The notes beneath the pieces are model-generated. The model had not been told where the DNA came from and did no database searches. It saw only the letters and a program-made list of their open reading frames with translations. The position numbers were made by a program, and so were the translations under genes. 37,432 bases of DNA from Nitrospirota bacterium (lineage in GTDB: Bacteria > Nitrospirota > Thermodesulfovibrionia > UBA6902): contig JACQZG010000024.1 of assembly GCA_016213935.1 (NCBI GenBank), forward strand, positions 1-37,432, written 5' to 3'. This document shows positions 1 to 5,543 of this stretch, piece by piece; the first letter of the stretch is position 1; the number at the start of each line of letters is the position of its first letter.

Positions 1-123
1 CTGATTCGGATGTACTGCGAATTTGACTGCTATCTCTGCAATCGTTGCTTCTTCCCTCAGTGCTGCAAGCGCTATCTTTGCCTTAAACTCCGCTGAATAC
101 CTCGTCCTCTTTGTCTTACTCAT
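1..123 (-). CDS. IS3-family transposase OrfA, N-terminal part (runs off window)
   Basis: The minus strand encodes 41 residues from an ATG at 123, beginning [20 protein letters not shown] and continuing to a VHPNQ motif at the window edge. This is the characteristic start of IS3-family OrfA helix-turn-helix proteins, which bind the terminal inverted repeats and, by ribosomal frameshifting with OrfB, form the DDE transposase. A strong ribosome binding site (AAGGAGGT on the minus strand, 131-140) lies just upstream of the ATG. Only the first part of the gene is inside the window, so completeness and the exact IS subgroup cannot be judged. Confidence 0.85.
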   Translation of the reverse strand, partial: MSKTKRTRYSAEFKAKIALAALREEATIAEIAVKFAVHPNQ

Positions 124-193
124 CTTTAGGTGACCTCCTTCATTAATCGTATATTTTACACCTTATACGACTGTCCGAATTCCGGGGTCCACC
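1..193 (-). mobile_element. End of an IS3-family insertion sequence
   Basis: The orfA start is followed outward by about 70 bp of non-coding DNA that ends in a typical IS3-type terminus. On the minus strand this reads TGGACCCCGGAATTCGGACA (172-191 on the plus strand). Directly beyond it, at 196, begins the leader repeat also found at 2508. The element therefore appears to have inserted at, or recombined into, the edge of that repeat and removed whatever lay to the left. The other terminus and any target-site duplication are outside the window, so the exact boundary (191-195) is approximate. Confidence 0.7.
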
Positions 194-208
194 TCTTAAT
201 TCATTATC

Positions 209-237
209 TTGACATATATACACAGCACCAATAGAAT
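209..237 (+). promoter_or_regulatory. Sigma70-type promoter in leader copy 1
   Basis: A perfect -35 TTGACA (209-214) is separated by 17 bp from TAGAAT (232-237). Transcription would start near 244, just before the hairpin at 250-288, and run towards tcmP. Confidence 0.7.
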
Positions 238-249
238 ATTTTCAGCACC

Positions 250-293
250 CCCGCCAAGCCTCTGTACAGCATGCTCACTTTTGGCGGGTTTTT
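250..293 (+). terminator. Terminator-like hairpin (attenuator candidate) before tcmP
   Basis: CCCGCCAA (250-257) pairs with TTGGCGGG (281-288) and is followed by TTTTTCTTT. The 23-nt loop contains AGCATGCT. Because the promoter lies only a few bases upstream and the gene downstream, this looks like a transcript of about 50 nt or an attenuator rather than an end-of-operon terminator. Confidence 0.65.
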
Positions 294-306
294 CTTTACT
301 GATCAA

Positions 307-1158
307 ATGATGCTTAATAAACTGCCAGTCGTTGAAGATGACGGTCTCATAACACCGGAGGTTGGTTCTTGGGCTGAATACAAATATCGTTTGGTATGGA
401 ATTATGCCAAGGTTTTCTCCTCCTCAATGAAATCAAAATGGGATTCTCTTGTTTACATTGACCTTTTTGCTGGTGCCGGACATTCAAAGATTGAAGGCAC
501 ATCAAGGATAATCCCCTCTTCACCTTTGTTATCTCTTGAGCTGCCAGATAAATTTAATAAATACATTTTTTGTGATAGTGATAGTGAAAAACTCAACGTA
601 TTAAAAAAACGTGTAAATAGGAACTACTCAAGTCATGACGTTAGCTATGTTGAGGGTGATGTCAATGATAATGTCCATAACATTTTTTCTCATATCCCAA
701 TGCACAGTAAAGACGTTAAAGTTCTTTCGTTCTGCTTTGTAGACCCTTATAGAATGAAAAATCTTCATTTTAACACCATAAAAAAGTTATCTGAGAAATT
801 TATTGATTTTTTGATTCTCATTCCATCCTATATGGATGCCAACCGAAACCTTACTTATTACATAAATGAATCAAACTCAACCATTGAGGATTTCACAGGA
901 TCATTAAAATGGCGAGAAAATTGGCTGTTAGCTGAGAAAGAGAGGTTAAAGTTCGGTACTTTTGTAGCAGGAGTTTTCGGTGATGAAATGGGAAAGCTAC
1001 GGTATATTTATTCTGGTTTGTCTGATATGGATTTGGTTCGCTCTCATGATAAAAACCTTCCGCTATATCATATGTCATTTTTTTCTCGTCATAAATTAGG
1101 ATATAAATTCTGGAAAGAGACACGAACATATAGTAATGACCAATTAAATTTTCTATAA
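307..1158 (+). CDS. tcmP: Three-Cys-motif partner protein TcmP (methyltransferase-like)
   Basis: I place the start at the ATG pair at 307/310. An in-frame ATG at 271 lies inside the terminator-like hairpin and its codons give no family similarity, whereas the family's opening DDGLxTPEVG follows 307 closely. The 283-residue protein has a Rossmann-type layout: YIDLFAGAG (motif I-like), FCDSDSEKL (acidic end of strand 2), EGDV (strand 3) and CFVDPYRM (motif IV-like). This suggests SAM-dependent methyltransferase ancestry, which is my inference. TcmP proteins are known by their neighbourhood: they accompany Gp37/Gp68 proteins that carry a three-cysteine motif, and one follows here after 6 nt. Biochemical function is not established. 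No clear ribosome binding site is visible. The AT-rich composition differs from the core. Confidence 0.85.
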   Translation: MMLNKLPVVEDDGLITPEVGSWAEYKYRLVWNYAKVFSSSMKSKWDSLVYIDLFAGAGHSKIEGTSRIIPSSPLLSLELPDKFNKYIFCDSDSEKLNVLKKRVNRNYSSHDVSYVEGDVNDNVHNIFSHIPMHSKDVKVLSFCFVDPYRMKNLHFNTIKKLSEKFIDFLILIPSYMDANRNLTYYINESNSTIEDFTGSLKWRENWLLAEKERLKFGTFVAGVFGDEMGKLRYIYSGLSDMDLVRSHDKNLPLYHMSFFSRHKLGYKFWKETRTYSNDQLNFL

Positions 1159-1164
1159 TATTTT

Positions 1165-1899
1165 ATGGCACAGCTTTCTAAAATAGAATGGACAGAAGCA
1201 ACCTGGAATCCAGTCACCGGATGCACAAAGCTTAGTGACGGGTGCAAGAACTGTTATGCACAGCGTATGGCAAAGCGTCTACACGCAATGGGCAACAAGA
1301 GGTATCAGAATGGTTTTGACCTTACCCTTCACCATGACTTGCTTGACCTTCCCCTGAAATGGAAGAAGCCTAAAATTATCTTTGTTAACTCAATGAGCGA
1401 CCTGTTCCATAAAAAAGTGCCTTTGTCTTTTATAAAGAGTGTATTTAAGACTATGAGTAAAGCCGACTGGCATGTATTTCAGATAGTAACCAAAAGGTCT
1501 GAGAGACTTGCTGAATTGGCAGCTAAACTTGATTGGCCTGCGAATGTTTGGGTGGGCGTAACAGTTGAATCAAATAAATACTTGCATAGGATTGAAGACC
1601 TGCAGCATGTCCCGGCTTCCGTTAAATTTGTTTCAATGGAACCGCTTCTGTCTGATTTCCCGAATTTTTCCACAAAAGGGCTTGACTGGGTCATTGTGGG
1701 AGGTGAATCAGGGCCTCACAGCAGGCCTATGAATGCAGACTGGGTGCGCTATATTCGCGAGCAATGTATAAAAGAAAAAACCCCGTTCTTTTTTAAACAA
1801 TGGGACGGTTTCAAAAAAGCTATTAATGGAAGTGTGCTGGACGGATGTACATGGAAGCAGATGCCTCCTATTAGAGAAAAACAACTTCAGATGATTTAA
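1165..1899 (+). CDS. Gp37/Gp68 family protein (DUF5131), radical-SAM-like
   Basis: The 244-residue protein starts with [14 protein letters not shown] and carries Cys20-x6-Cys27-x2-Cys30, the three-cysteine cluster typical of this phage-associated family (PF07505). Later blocks [32 protein letters not shown] and VIVGGESGP are the usual conserved strands and look like a TIM-barrel radical-SAM fold, although the spacing is not the classical Cx3Cx2C. Length agrees with full-length members. It begins 6 nt after tcmP and is probably cotranscribed with it. Its stop overlaps that of the convergent BRO gene by 4 nt, and that BRO gene loses family similarity right at this point, so a recombination junction lies here. 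Substrate is unknown. Confidence 0.88.
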   Translation: MAQLSKIEWTEATWNPVTGCTKLSDGCKNCYAQRMAKRLHAMGNKRYQNGFDLTLHHDLLDLPLKWKKPKIIFVNSMSDLFHKKVPLSFIKSVFKTMSKADWHVFQIVTKRSERLAELAAKLDWPANVWVGVTVESNKYLHRIEDLQHVPASVKFVSMEPLLSDFPNFSTKGLDWVIVGGESGPHSRPMNADWVRYIREQCIKEKTPFFFKQWDGFKKAINGSVLDGCTWKQMPPIREKQLQMI

Positions 1900-2417
1900 G
1901 TTAAGGCGGTAAGTATCTCATATTCTCTCTTCTCTTTCACTTCCCTCTTCTTCCATTCGTCCGTAAGCTCTTCCCTGATAGCAATGCCGCGCATACGTTT
2001 TTCAATCCAGTCATCGGAATAACCTTTTGCCTTGTATAAGGCCCTTGTCCGCTTTGTACCCAATTCCGGGTCTTCGATCTCCTGCACGCGTTCATAGCCA
2101 ACTTTTGCCAGCCAGCGTTTAAAGGGTTCTGCTTTTGGTGAAGGAATGGATTGGATAAGGCGGAAGATACCTTCTGTGTTGGCGCAGTTTGTTTCTCTCA
2201 TTTTTTCATCCTGCGCCTTAATTTCAAGGGGGGTACAAATTGTACCCCAGTAGGAATTTAGCTCAGGATCACGTTGGCGCATTTTTTTAATGTACTGTTT
2301 CGGGTCGACACTGTCTGTTAACGCTTCGACTACATCTGATACAGAAAACCACCATTCATTCTTATGAATCGTCTTCCTGATCCCCTTACCTCTAAAGACT
2401 GCTATGTTCGTTTCCAT
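1896..2417 (-). CDS. BRO-family (Bro-N) antirepressor-like protein, C-terminally truncated
   Basis: The 173-residue protein starts [15 protein letters not shown] after a good ribosome binding site (AAGGAGG). Residues ~5-110 form the Bro-N DNA-binding domain ([15 protein letters not shown], then the block [20 protein letters not shown]). The linker [20 protein letters not shown] and the start of the C-terminal domain ([17 protein letters not shown]) follow. Family members I recall continue for roughly 100 residues after EILTA, but here the frame ends EILTALT-stop exactly at the end of the Gp68 gene, so the tail has been lost. Codons 58-63 lie in a perfect 19-nt palindrome (2230-2248). A second, more damaged copy lies at 3188-3368 with the same upstream flank. 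Bro-N proteins are typical of phages and mobile elements and may regulate transcription. Activity after truncation is uncertain. Confidence 0.85.
   Translation of the reverse strand: METNIAVFRGKGIRKTIHKNEWWFSVSDVVEALTDSVDPKQYIKKMRQRDPELNSYWGTICTPLEIKAQDEKMRETNCANTEGIFRLIQSIPSPKAEPFKRWLAKVGYERVQEIEDPELGTKRTRALYKAKGYSDDWIEKRMRGIAIREELTDEWKKREVKEKREYEILTALT
2230..2248. repeat. Perfect palindrome inside the BRO gene
   Basis: GGGGTACAAATTGTACCCC is a 19-nt perfect palindrome around one central base. On the coding strand the core reads ACAATTTGT, flanked by GGGGT and ACCCC, and it encodes G-T-I-C-T-P. The damaged BRO copy has a different palindrome with the same core at the same codons (3339-3355), and the ORF6N gene has a third (3733-3763). 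Confidence 0.9.
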
Positions 2418-2526
2418 TTGCCTCCTTATGACCGAAAGAATATTGCCTTATTCTATTCCTTAAAATGATTTTTGCCAAGACATTTTTTACGCCTCACATC
2501 ATCCCGATTAATTCATTATCTTGAAA
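2409..2526. repeat. BRO upstream flank, copy A (matches 3360-3478)
   Basis: About 118 bp covering the first BRO codons, the ribosome binding site and the spacer up to TTAATTCATTATCTTGAAA is repeated at 3360-3478 with few differences (the stretch CCTTATTCTATTCCTTAAAA is identical). Here it runs on without a break into the complete leader repeat at 2508. The intact unit therefore reads: BRO start (leftward) - spacer - leader (rightward). Confidence 0.9.
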
Positions 2527-2549
2527 TATTTATACAGCACCAATAGAAT
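2521..2549 (+). promoter_or_regulatory. Sigma70-type promoter in leader copy 2
   Basis: TTGAAA (2521-2526) is separated by 17 bp from TAGAAT (2544-2549), at the same place as in copy 1. The -35 box is one base poorer than in copy 1. Confidence 0.6.
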
Positions 2550-2561
2550 ATTTTCAGCACC

Positions 2562-2605
2562 CCCGCCAAGTCTCTGCCAAGCATGCTCAATTCTGGCGGG
2601 TTTTT
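2562..2605 (+). terminator. Terminator-like hairpin (attenuator candidate), copy 2
   Basis: CCCGCCA (2562-2568) pairs with TGGCGGG (2594-2600), followed by TTTTT. It has the same arrangement relative to promoter and gene as the hairpin at 250-293. Confidence 0.6.
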
Positions 2606-2646
2606 ATTTACTGACTACATGAGGCCAATGGATCGAGGAAATAATC

Positions 2647-2931
2647 ATGCAGATAAAATATTCAAAGCATATTGAAACAAGGCTTGCTTTGAGAAAAATT
2701 GAATACGACCTGCCAAAAGAGATCTACAAAAATGCAAAGGAGCGATTTATAGATACGGAAACCGGACATACAATGGCAGTCATGAAGGCTGTAATTTATG
2801 GCAAAGAAAGGGATATAATGGTAGCATACAAATATGAGGATGCATATGTAGTGCTGTTAACCATACATCCTTTAAAGAAATGGCAAAAGGAAAATCGTAT
2901 TCAATCAGGAAGATGGAGGAAAATACAATGA
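2647..2931 (+). CDS. Small DUF4258-like protein, putative toxin of a pair
   Basis: The 94-residue protein starts at ATG 2647 with AGGA nine bases upstream. The pattern SKHIETRLALRKI near the N-terminus and LLTIHPLK...QKENRIQSGRWRK at the C-terminus resembles DUF4258-type proteins, a group often compared with RelE-like toxins; I do not see a diagnostic catalytic residue. It overlaps the next gene by ATGA and shares the AT-rich composition of the region. The tight coupling to a DUF2283 gene suggests a toxin-antitoxin-like pair, which is inference. Expression would come from leader copy 2, reading through its hairpin. Confidence 0.75.
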   Translation: MQIKYSKHIETRLALRKIEYDLPKEIYKNAKERFIDTETGHTMAVMKAVIYGKERDIMVAYKYEDAYVVLLTIHPLKKWQKENRIQSGRWRKIQ

Positions 2932-3137
2932 ACGACTTCAAGGTCTTTTATGATGAAAAAGAAGACATTCTTTACCTTGCGAAAGAGGGAGAGGAGGCTG
3001 AAGTGATTGAGATATCCCCTGGCGTGAACATGGAAATAGACAGCAAAGGAAACCTGATAGGCGTCGAGTTGTTCAAGGCATCGCACATGTTTAAAAATGT
3101 ACTTAAGCCAATGGAGCAAAAACTCCAGACCGCATAA
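2928..3137 (+). CDS. DUF2283 family protein, putative antitoxin partner
   Basis: I use the ATG at 2928, which overlaps the upstream stop as ATGA and has GGAGGA (2915-2920) at good spacing. An in-frame ATG at 2880 lies inside the preceding gene and adds residues unlike the family. The 69-residue product begins MNDFKVFYDEKEDILYLAKE and continues with VIEISPGVNMEID and NLIGVELFKAS, which is a standard DUF2283 domain. DUF2283 genes commonly follow small DUF4258-like genes, as here. Function is unproven. Confidence 0.82.
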   Translation: MNDFKVFYDEKEDILYLAKEGEEAEVIEISPGVNMEIDSKGNLIGVELFKASHMFKNVLKPMEQKLQTA

Positions 3138-3187
3138 CTGCCTTCTTTCAGGCGCTCATCGTCCATGTGAAACCATTGACAATATAT

Positions 3188-3368
3188 TCCTGCACGCGTT
3201 CATAGCCAACCTTTGCAAGCCAGTGTTTGAAAGGCTCTGCTTGGGGTGAAGGAATGGATTGGATAAGGCGAAAGATTCCCTCTGTATTTGCACAGTCAGT
3301 TTCATAGTTTTTCCCATCTGCAGCCGGTAATTTCAGCCCGTGACAAAATGTCACGACCTCGTTTCCAT
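3188..3368 (-). pseudogene. BRO-family gene remnant (internal deletion, frameshift, truncated)
   Basis: The ribosome binding site and the ATG at 3368 match those of the BRO gene at 2417. The native frame reads only M-E-T-R-S before a stop, because about 50 N-terminal codons are missing after METxx. In another frame the conserved block [19 protein letters not shown] and then [14 protein letters not shown] is preserved. The reading then leaves the family after VQE at about 3188, next to the end of the DUF2283 gene. A 93-codon open frame spans 3148-3429 but starts upstream of the real start and is unlikely to be expressed. The copy still carries a palindrome (3339-3355). Confidence 0.85.
3339..3355. 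repeat. Palindrome inside the BRO remnant
   Basis: CGTGACA (3339-3345) and TGTCACG (3349-3355) are perfect arms around three A residues. The coding-strand core is ACATTTTGT, encoding T-F-C, and it aligns with T-I-C of the palindrome at 2230-2248. The flanking arm bases are entirely different from that copy. Confidence 0.85.
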
Positions 3369-3478
3369 TTGCCTCCTTATGACCAAAGGAATAATGCCTT
3401 ATTCTATTCCTTAAAATGATTTTTGCCAAGACATTTATTTGTGTATAACATCATCCGGATTAATTCATTATCTTGAAA
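3360..3478. repeat. BRO upstream flank, copy B (matches 2409-2526)
   Basis: This is the second copy of the BRO start/spacer unit. After TTGAAA the similarity to the leader repeat stops and unrelated sequence leads to the ORF6N gene, so promoter spacing and hairpin are lost in this copy. Confidence 0.88.
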
Positions 3479-3531
3479 AACAATTCGATTATAAGTATCT
3501 TGATTTATCAAATGAATGGGGGCTGACACAG

Positions 3532-3900
3532 ATGACAGATAACAAAACAGTAATTCCTGAAGAGCGCATCGAAAAACAGATTTTTCTTATCAGTGGCCAA
3601 AAGGTTATGCTTAGCACTGATCTGGCAGAACTTTATGGCATAGAGCCAAGAGTGTTGGTACAGGCGGTCAAACGAAACATCGAAAGGTTCCCTGAAGACT
3701 TCATGTTTCAGCTTACAGATCAGGAGGTTTTAAACTTGAAATCACAATTTGTGATTTCAAGTTGGGGAGGAAGTCGCAGGGCAGCTCCATATGCATTTAC
3801 AGAACAAGGTGTTGCCATGCTATCAAGTGTACTGAGAAATAAGCGGGCTATACTTTTTAATCTCTCCCGCCGCCTCAAAAAGCATCATCTCTTCATTTGA
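3532..3900 (+). CDS. ORF6N domain protein, C-terminally truncated
   Basis: The family-like start is ATG 3532 (MTDNKTVIPEERIEKQIF); the open frame extends upstream to 3439 but those residues are not family-like. The domain is clear: VMLSTDLAELYGIEPRVLVQ, RNIERFPEDFMFQL, then APYAFTEQGVAMLSSVLRNK. Members I recall continue with a helical region after KRAI; here the sequence switches to LFNLSRRLKKHHLFI and stops, so the gene is cut at about 3850. Codons 68-77 (N-L-K-S-Q-F-V-I-S-S) are wholly contained in a 31-nt perfect palindrome. ORF6N proteins are phage-type DNA-binding or antirepressor proteins. No ribosome binding site or promoter is obvious. Confidence 0.82.
   Translation: MTDNKTVIPEERIEKQIFLISGQKVMLSTDLAELYGIEPRVLVQAVKRNIERFPEDFMFQLTDQEVLNLKSQFVISSWGGSRRAAPYAFTEQGVAMLSSVLRNKRAILFNLSRRLKKHHLFI
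3733..3763. repeat. 31-nt perfect palindrome inside the ORF6N gene
   Basis: AACTTGAAATCACAA (3733-3747) is the exact reverse complement of TTGTGATTTCAAGTT (3749-3763), with one central T. The middle reads ACAATTTGT, the same core as the palindrome of the BRO gene, but the arms are unrelated. It sits just before the conserved PYAFTEQGVAML block. Confidence 0.93.
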
Positions 3901-3979
3901 CACGCAGGGTATTTTGGTTTATAAATTAATTATCAAAAAATTCGATATCCTCAAATAACTCTTTTTCTCTAATAGCGAC

Positions 3980-5056
3980 ATGATAATCGAGATTGCATGC
4001 GGCCACCGCCATTCCGCGGCTATAGAATCAGACGGGAGCCTCTGGGTATGGGGAGAGAACACTCTCTCTCAACTCGGCGGCGGCACTGCTGAAAATATAC
4101 CCGCCCCTATTCAGATAGGCAAAAAACACAAATGGGCAAAGATAGCCATCGGCGCAAGCCATTCAATTGCTCTCGCAAAAGACGGAAGCCTCTGGTCGTG
4201 GGGATCGAACAGGCACGGCCAGCTTGGCGACGGCACATTCTACGATAAGATGTTCCCTGAACAAATAGGGAATGAGAACGAGTGGATATTCATCGCTGCC
4301 GGAGGATGGCATTCCCTTGCCTTAAAATCAGACGGGACGCTCTGGGCATGGGGCTCAAACACGAGCGGCCAATTGGGCAATTCCGAAAATTCAGACAGAT
4401 TCCTGCCGTGCCGCGTCGGCAATGAAGATGATTGGTCATCGGCAGCCTGCGGGTGGAGCCATACGATTGCACTAAAAAAAGACGGGACGCTCTGGGCATG
4501 GGGCTCAAACACCCACGGCCAGCTCGGGCGGGGGGAATCAGGCGACAGCAATATCCCCCTCTTTATAGGCATGGGCGATAACTGGCGCGCGATATCCTCA
4601 AAGAGCAACTACAACATCGCTATCAAATTAAAGGGCACCATGTGGGCATGGGGAGAGAACAGCTTCGGCCAGCTCGGCGACGGAACGACAAAGATGAGGC
4701 ATTATCCGGTACAGATCGGTTCAAAAGAGGGCTGGAGAACAGCCGTTGCCGGGATAAGGCATAATGCCGCGCTCAGGACGGACGGGACGCTATGGACATG
4801 GGGGCCTAACAGCCACGGCCAGCTCGGCGACGGAACGACAATCGCCCAACCTGTTCCGAAGCGCATGGGCATCTTCAGCGACTGGATATCGATCGCCGCG
4901 GGATGGAGCCATTCTATAGCCCTGAGAAGAGACGGGACATTGTGGTCATGGGGCCAGAATCATTACGGCCAGCTCGGCGATGGAACAACTCTTGACAGGC
5001 ATCTGCCTGTTCAGGTCATGAAGTTGCTTTTCCGGCCGGAAGAAGGCAGATACTGA
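3980..5056 (+). CDS. RCC1-repeat seven-bladed propeller protein
   Basis: The 358 residues consist almost entirely of seven ~50-residue RCC1 repeats. Each follows the pattern W..IA.G..HS.AL..DGTLWAWG.N..GQLGDGT, with the cores at about residues 3, 53, 103, 153, 203, 253 and 303. Seven repeats are enough to close one beta-propeller, so the fold seems complete. There is no signal peptide, membrane segment or extra domain, so a cytoplasmic scaffold or binding role is likely but the partner is unknown. The start lacks a visible ribosome binding site and lies at the edge of scrambled DNA, so a longer ancestral N-terminus may have been lost. It converges with the S11-like gene (46 nt between stops). 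Confidence 0.85.
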   Translation: MIIEIACGHRHSAAIESDGSLWVWGENTLSQLGGGTAENIPAPIQIGKKHKWAKIAIGASHSIALAKDGSLWSWGSNRHGQLGDGTFYDKMFPEQIGNENEWIFIAAGGWHSLALKSDGTLWAWGSNTSGQLGNSENSDRFLPCRVGNEDDWSSAACGWSHTIALKKDGTLWAWGSNTHGQLGRGESGDSNIPLFIGMGDNWRAISSKSNYNIAIKLKGTMWAWGENSFGQLGDGTTKMRHYPVQIGSKEGWRTAVAGIRHNAALRTDGTLWTWGPNSHGQLGDGTTIAQPVPKRMGIFSDWISIAAGWSHSIALRRDGTLWSWGQNHYGQLGDGTTLDRHLPVQVMKLLFRPEEGRY

Positions 5057-5102
5057 AGCTTGGCCTCTGATACGGAGGCTTAACAGGAATGCAGGGAGAA
5101 AT

Positions 5103-5543
5103 TCATCTCCAAAAACTTCTCCACCACTCTTTAAACCTTGTGATAAGCTTGCCGAGCGTATCCCTCTCAACCGCCTTCATCTGCTGGGGCTTTATCTTTA
5201 CCATCCGCCCTTCGATGACCATGTTGATCGTCAAACCGGAGAAGGTAAAGGCGTCTATCGCCGCCCTGATGACAAGGTCAGCGACCTGTTTTTCGGCGTT
5301 AGATTCCTGCTTCACGTGCAGGTCAACCTCATGGACGCCGGTCTCGCCAATCGCGGTTTCAGCCGCATGCCTCGCGGCCTGGCGTACCGCGTGAAGTGAA
5401 TCTATAATCTCGCCGTGATAACCCTGAGTCAGAGTCGACGACCATGAGACCACCTTCCCTTTCTTGTCATAAAAGGTGATTACGGTATTATCAGGCAAGG
5501 AGTGTATGGTTACATTGCCGAAGATGATCTTATTGCCGATCAT
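5103..5543 (-). CDS. Ribosomal protein S11-like protein of unknown function
   Basis: The 146-residue protein has no family I can name with confidence, but residues ~8-118 line up with ribosomal protein uS11. GNVTIHSLPDNTVITFYDKK matches the S11 pattern G.AHIHASFNNTIVTITD. GKVVSWSSTLTQGYHG matches G..L.WATAGG.GFRG. A helix with AARHAAETA, then V.LHVK, then a second helix with VIRAAIDA, then INMVIEGRMVKIKP match the order AA..AA, LEV.VKG, IRALN, I..I.DVTPIP. The basic C-terminal tail of real S11 is absent, replaced by an acidic/basic extension ending in a tryptophan-rich KEWWRSFWR. It overlaps the upstream methyltransferase by ATGA, so the two are probably translationally coupled. A housekeeping rpsK would be elsewhere. 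The S11 relationship is my reading of the alignment. Confidence 0.6.
   Translation of the reverse strand: MIGNKIIFGNVTIHSLPDNTVITFYDKKGKVVSWSSTLTQGYHGEIIDSLHAVRQAARHAAETAIGETGVHEVDLHVKQESNAEKQVADLVIRAAIDAFTFSGLTINMVIEGRMVKIKPQQMKAVERDTLGKLITRFKEWWRSFWR

Larger units (their letters stand above)
196..303 (+). repeat. Leader repeat, copy 1 (matches 2508-2614)
   Basis: About 108 bp, starting TTAATTCATTATCTTGA and ending near TTTACTGA, is nearly identical to 2508-2614. The two copies share a promoter, a GC-rich hairpin with a U-tract, and the palindrome AGCATGCT in the hairpin loop (268-275 and 2580-2587). Each copy stands directly before a different gene pair. A third copy keeps only its first ~18 bases (3461-3478). 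Confidence 0.9.
2508..2614 (+). repeat. Leader repeat, copy 2 (matches 196-303)
   Basis: This is the second copy of the promoter-hairpin leader, here before the toxin-like gene. Differences from copy 1 are scattered. The promoter spacing, the stem CCCGCCA/TGGCGGG and the loop palindrome AGCATGCT (2580-2587) are kept. Confidence 0.9.

Noticed and set aside
3148..3429. 93-codon minus-strand open frame as an intact gene
   Set aside because: It begins upstream of the true BRO start and mixes frames. The native frame stops after five codons, so I call the locus a pseudogene.
3926..4024. Minus-strand reading ending ELFEDIEFFDN before a stop, overlapping the RCC1 start
   Set aside because: It looks protein-like for about 20 residues but runs antisense into the RCC1 repeats and has no start. 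It may be a gene remnant from the rearranged border but cannot be supported.
3980..5056. Regular ~150-bp DNA repeats as a possible repeat array
   Set aside because: They are explained by the RCC1 protein repeats, with no unique spacers and thus no CRISPR character.
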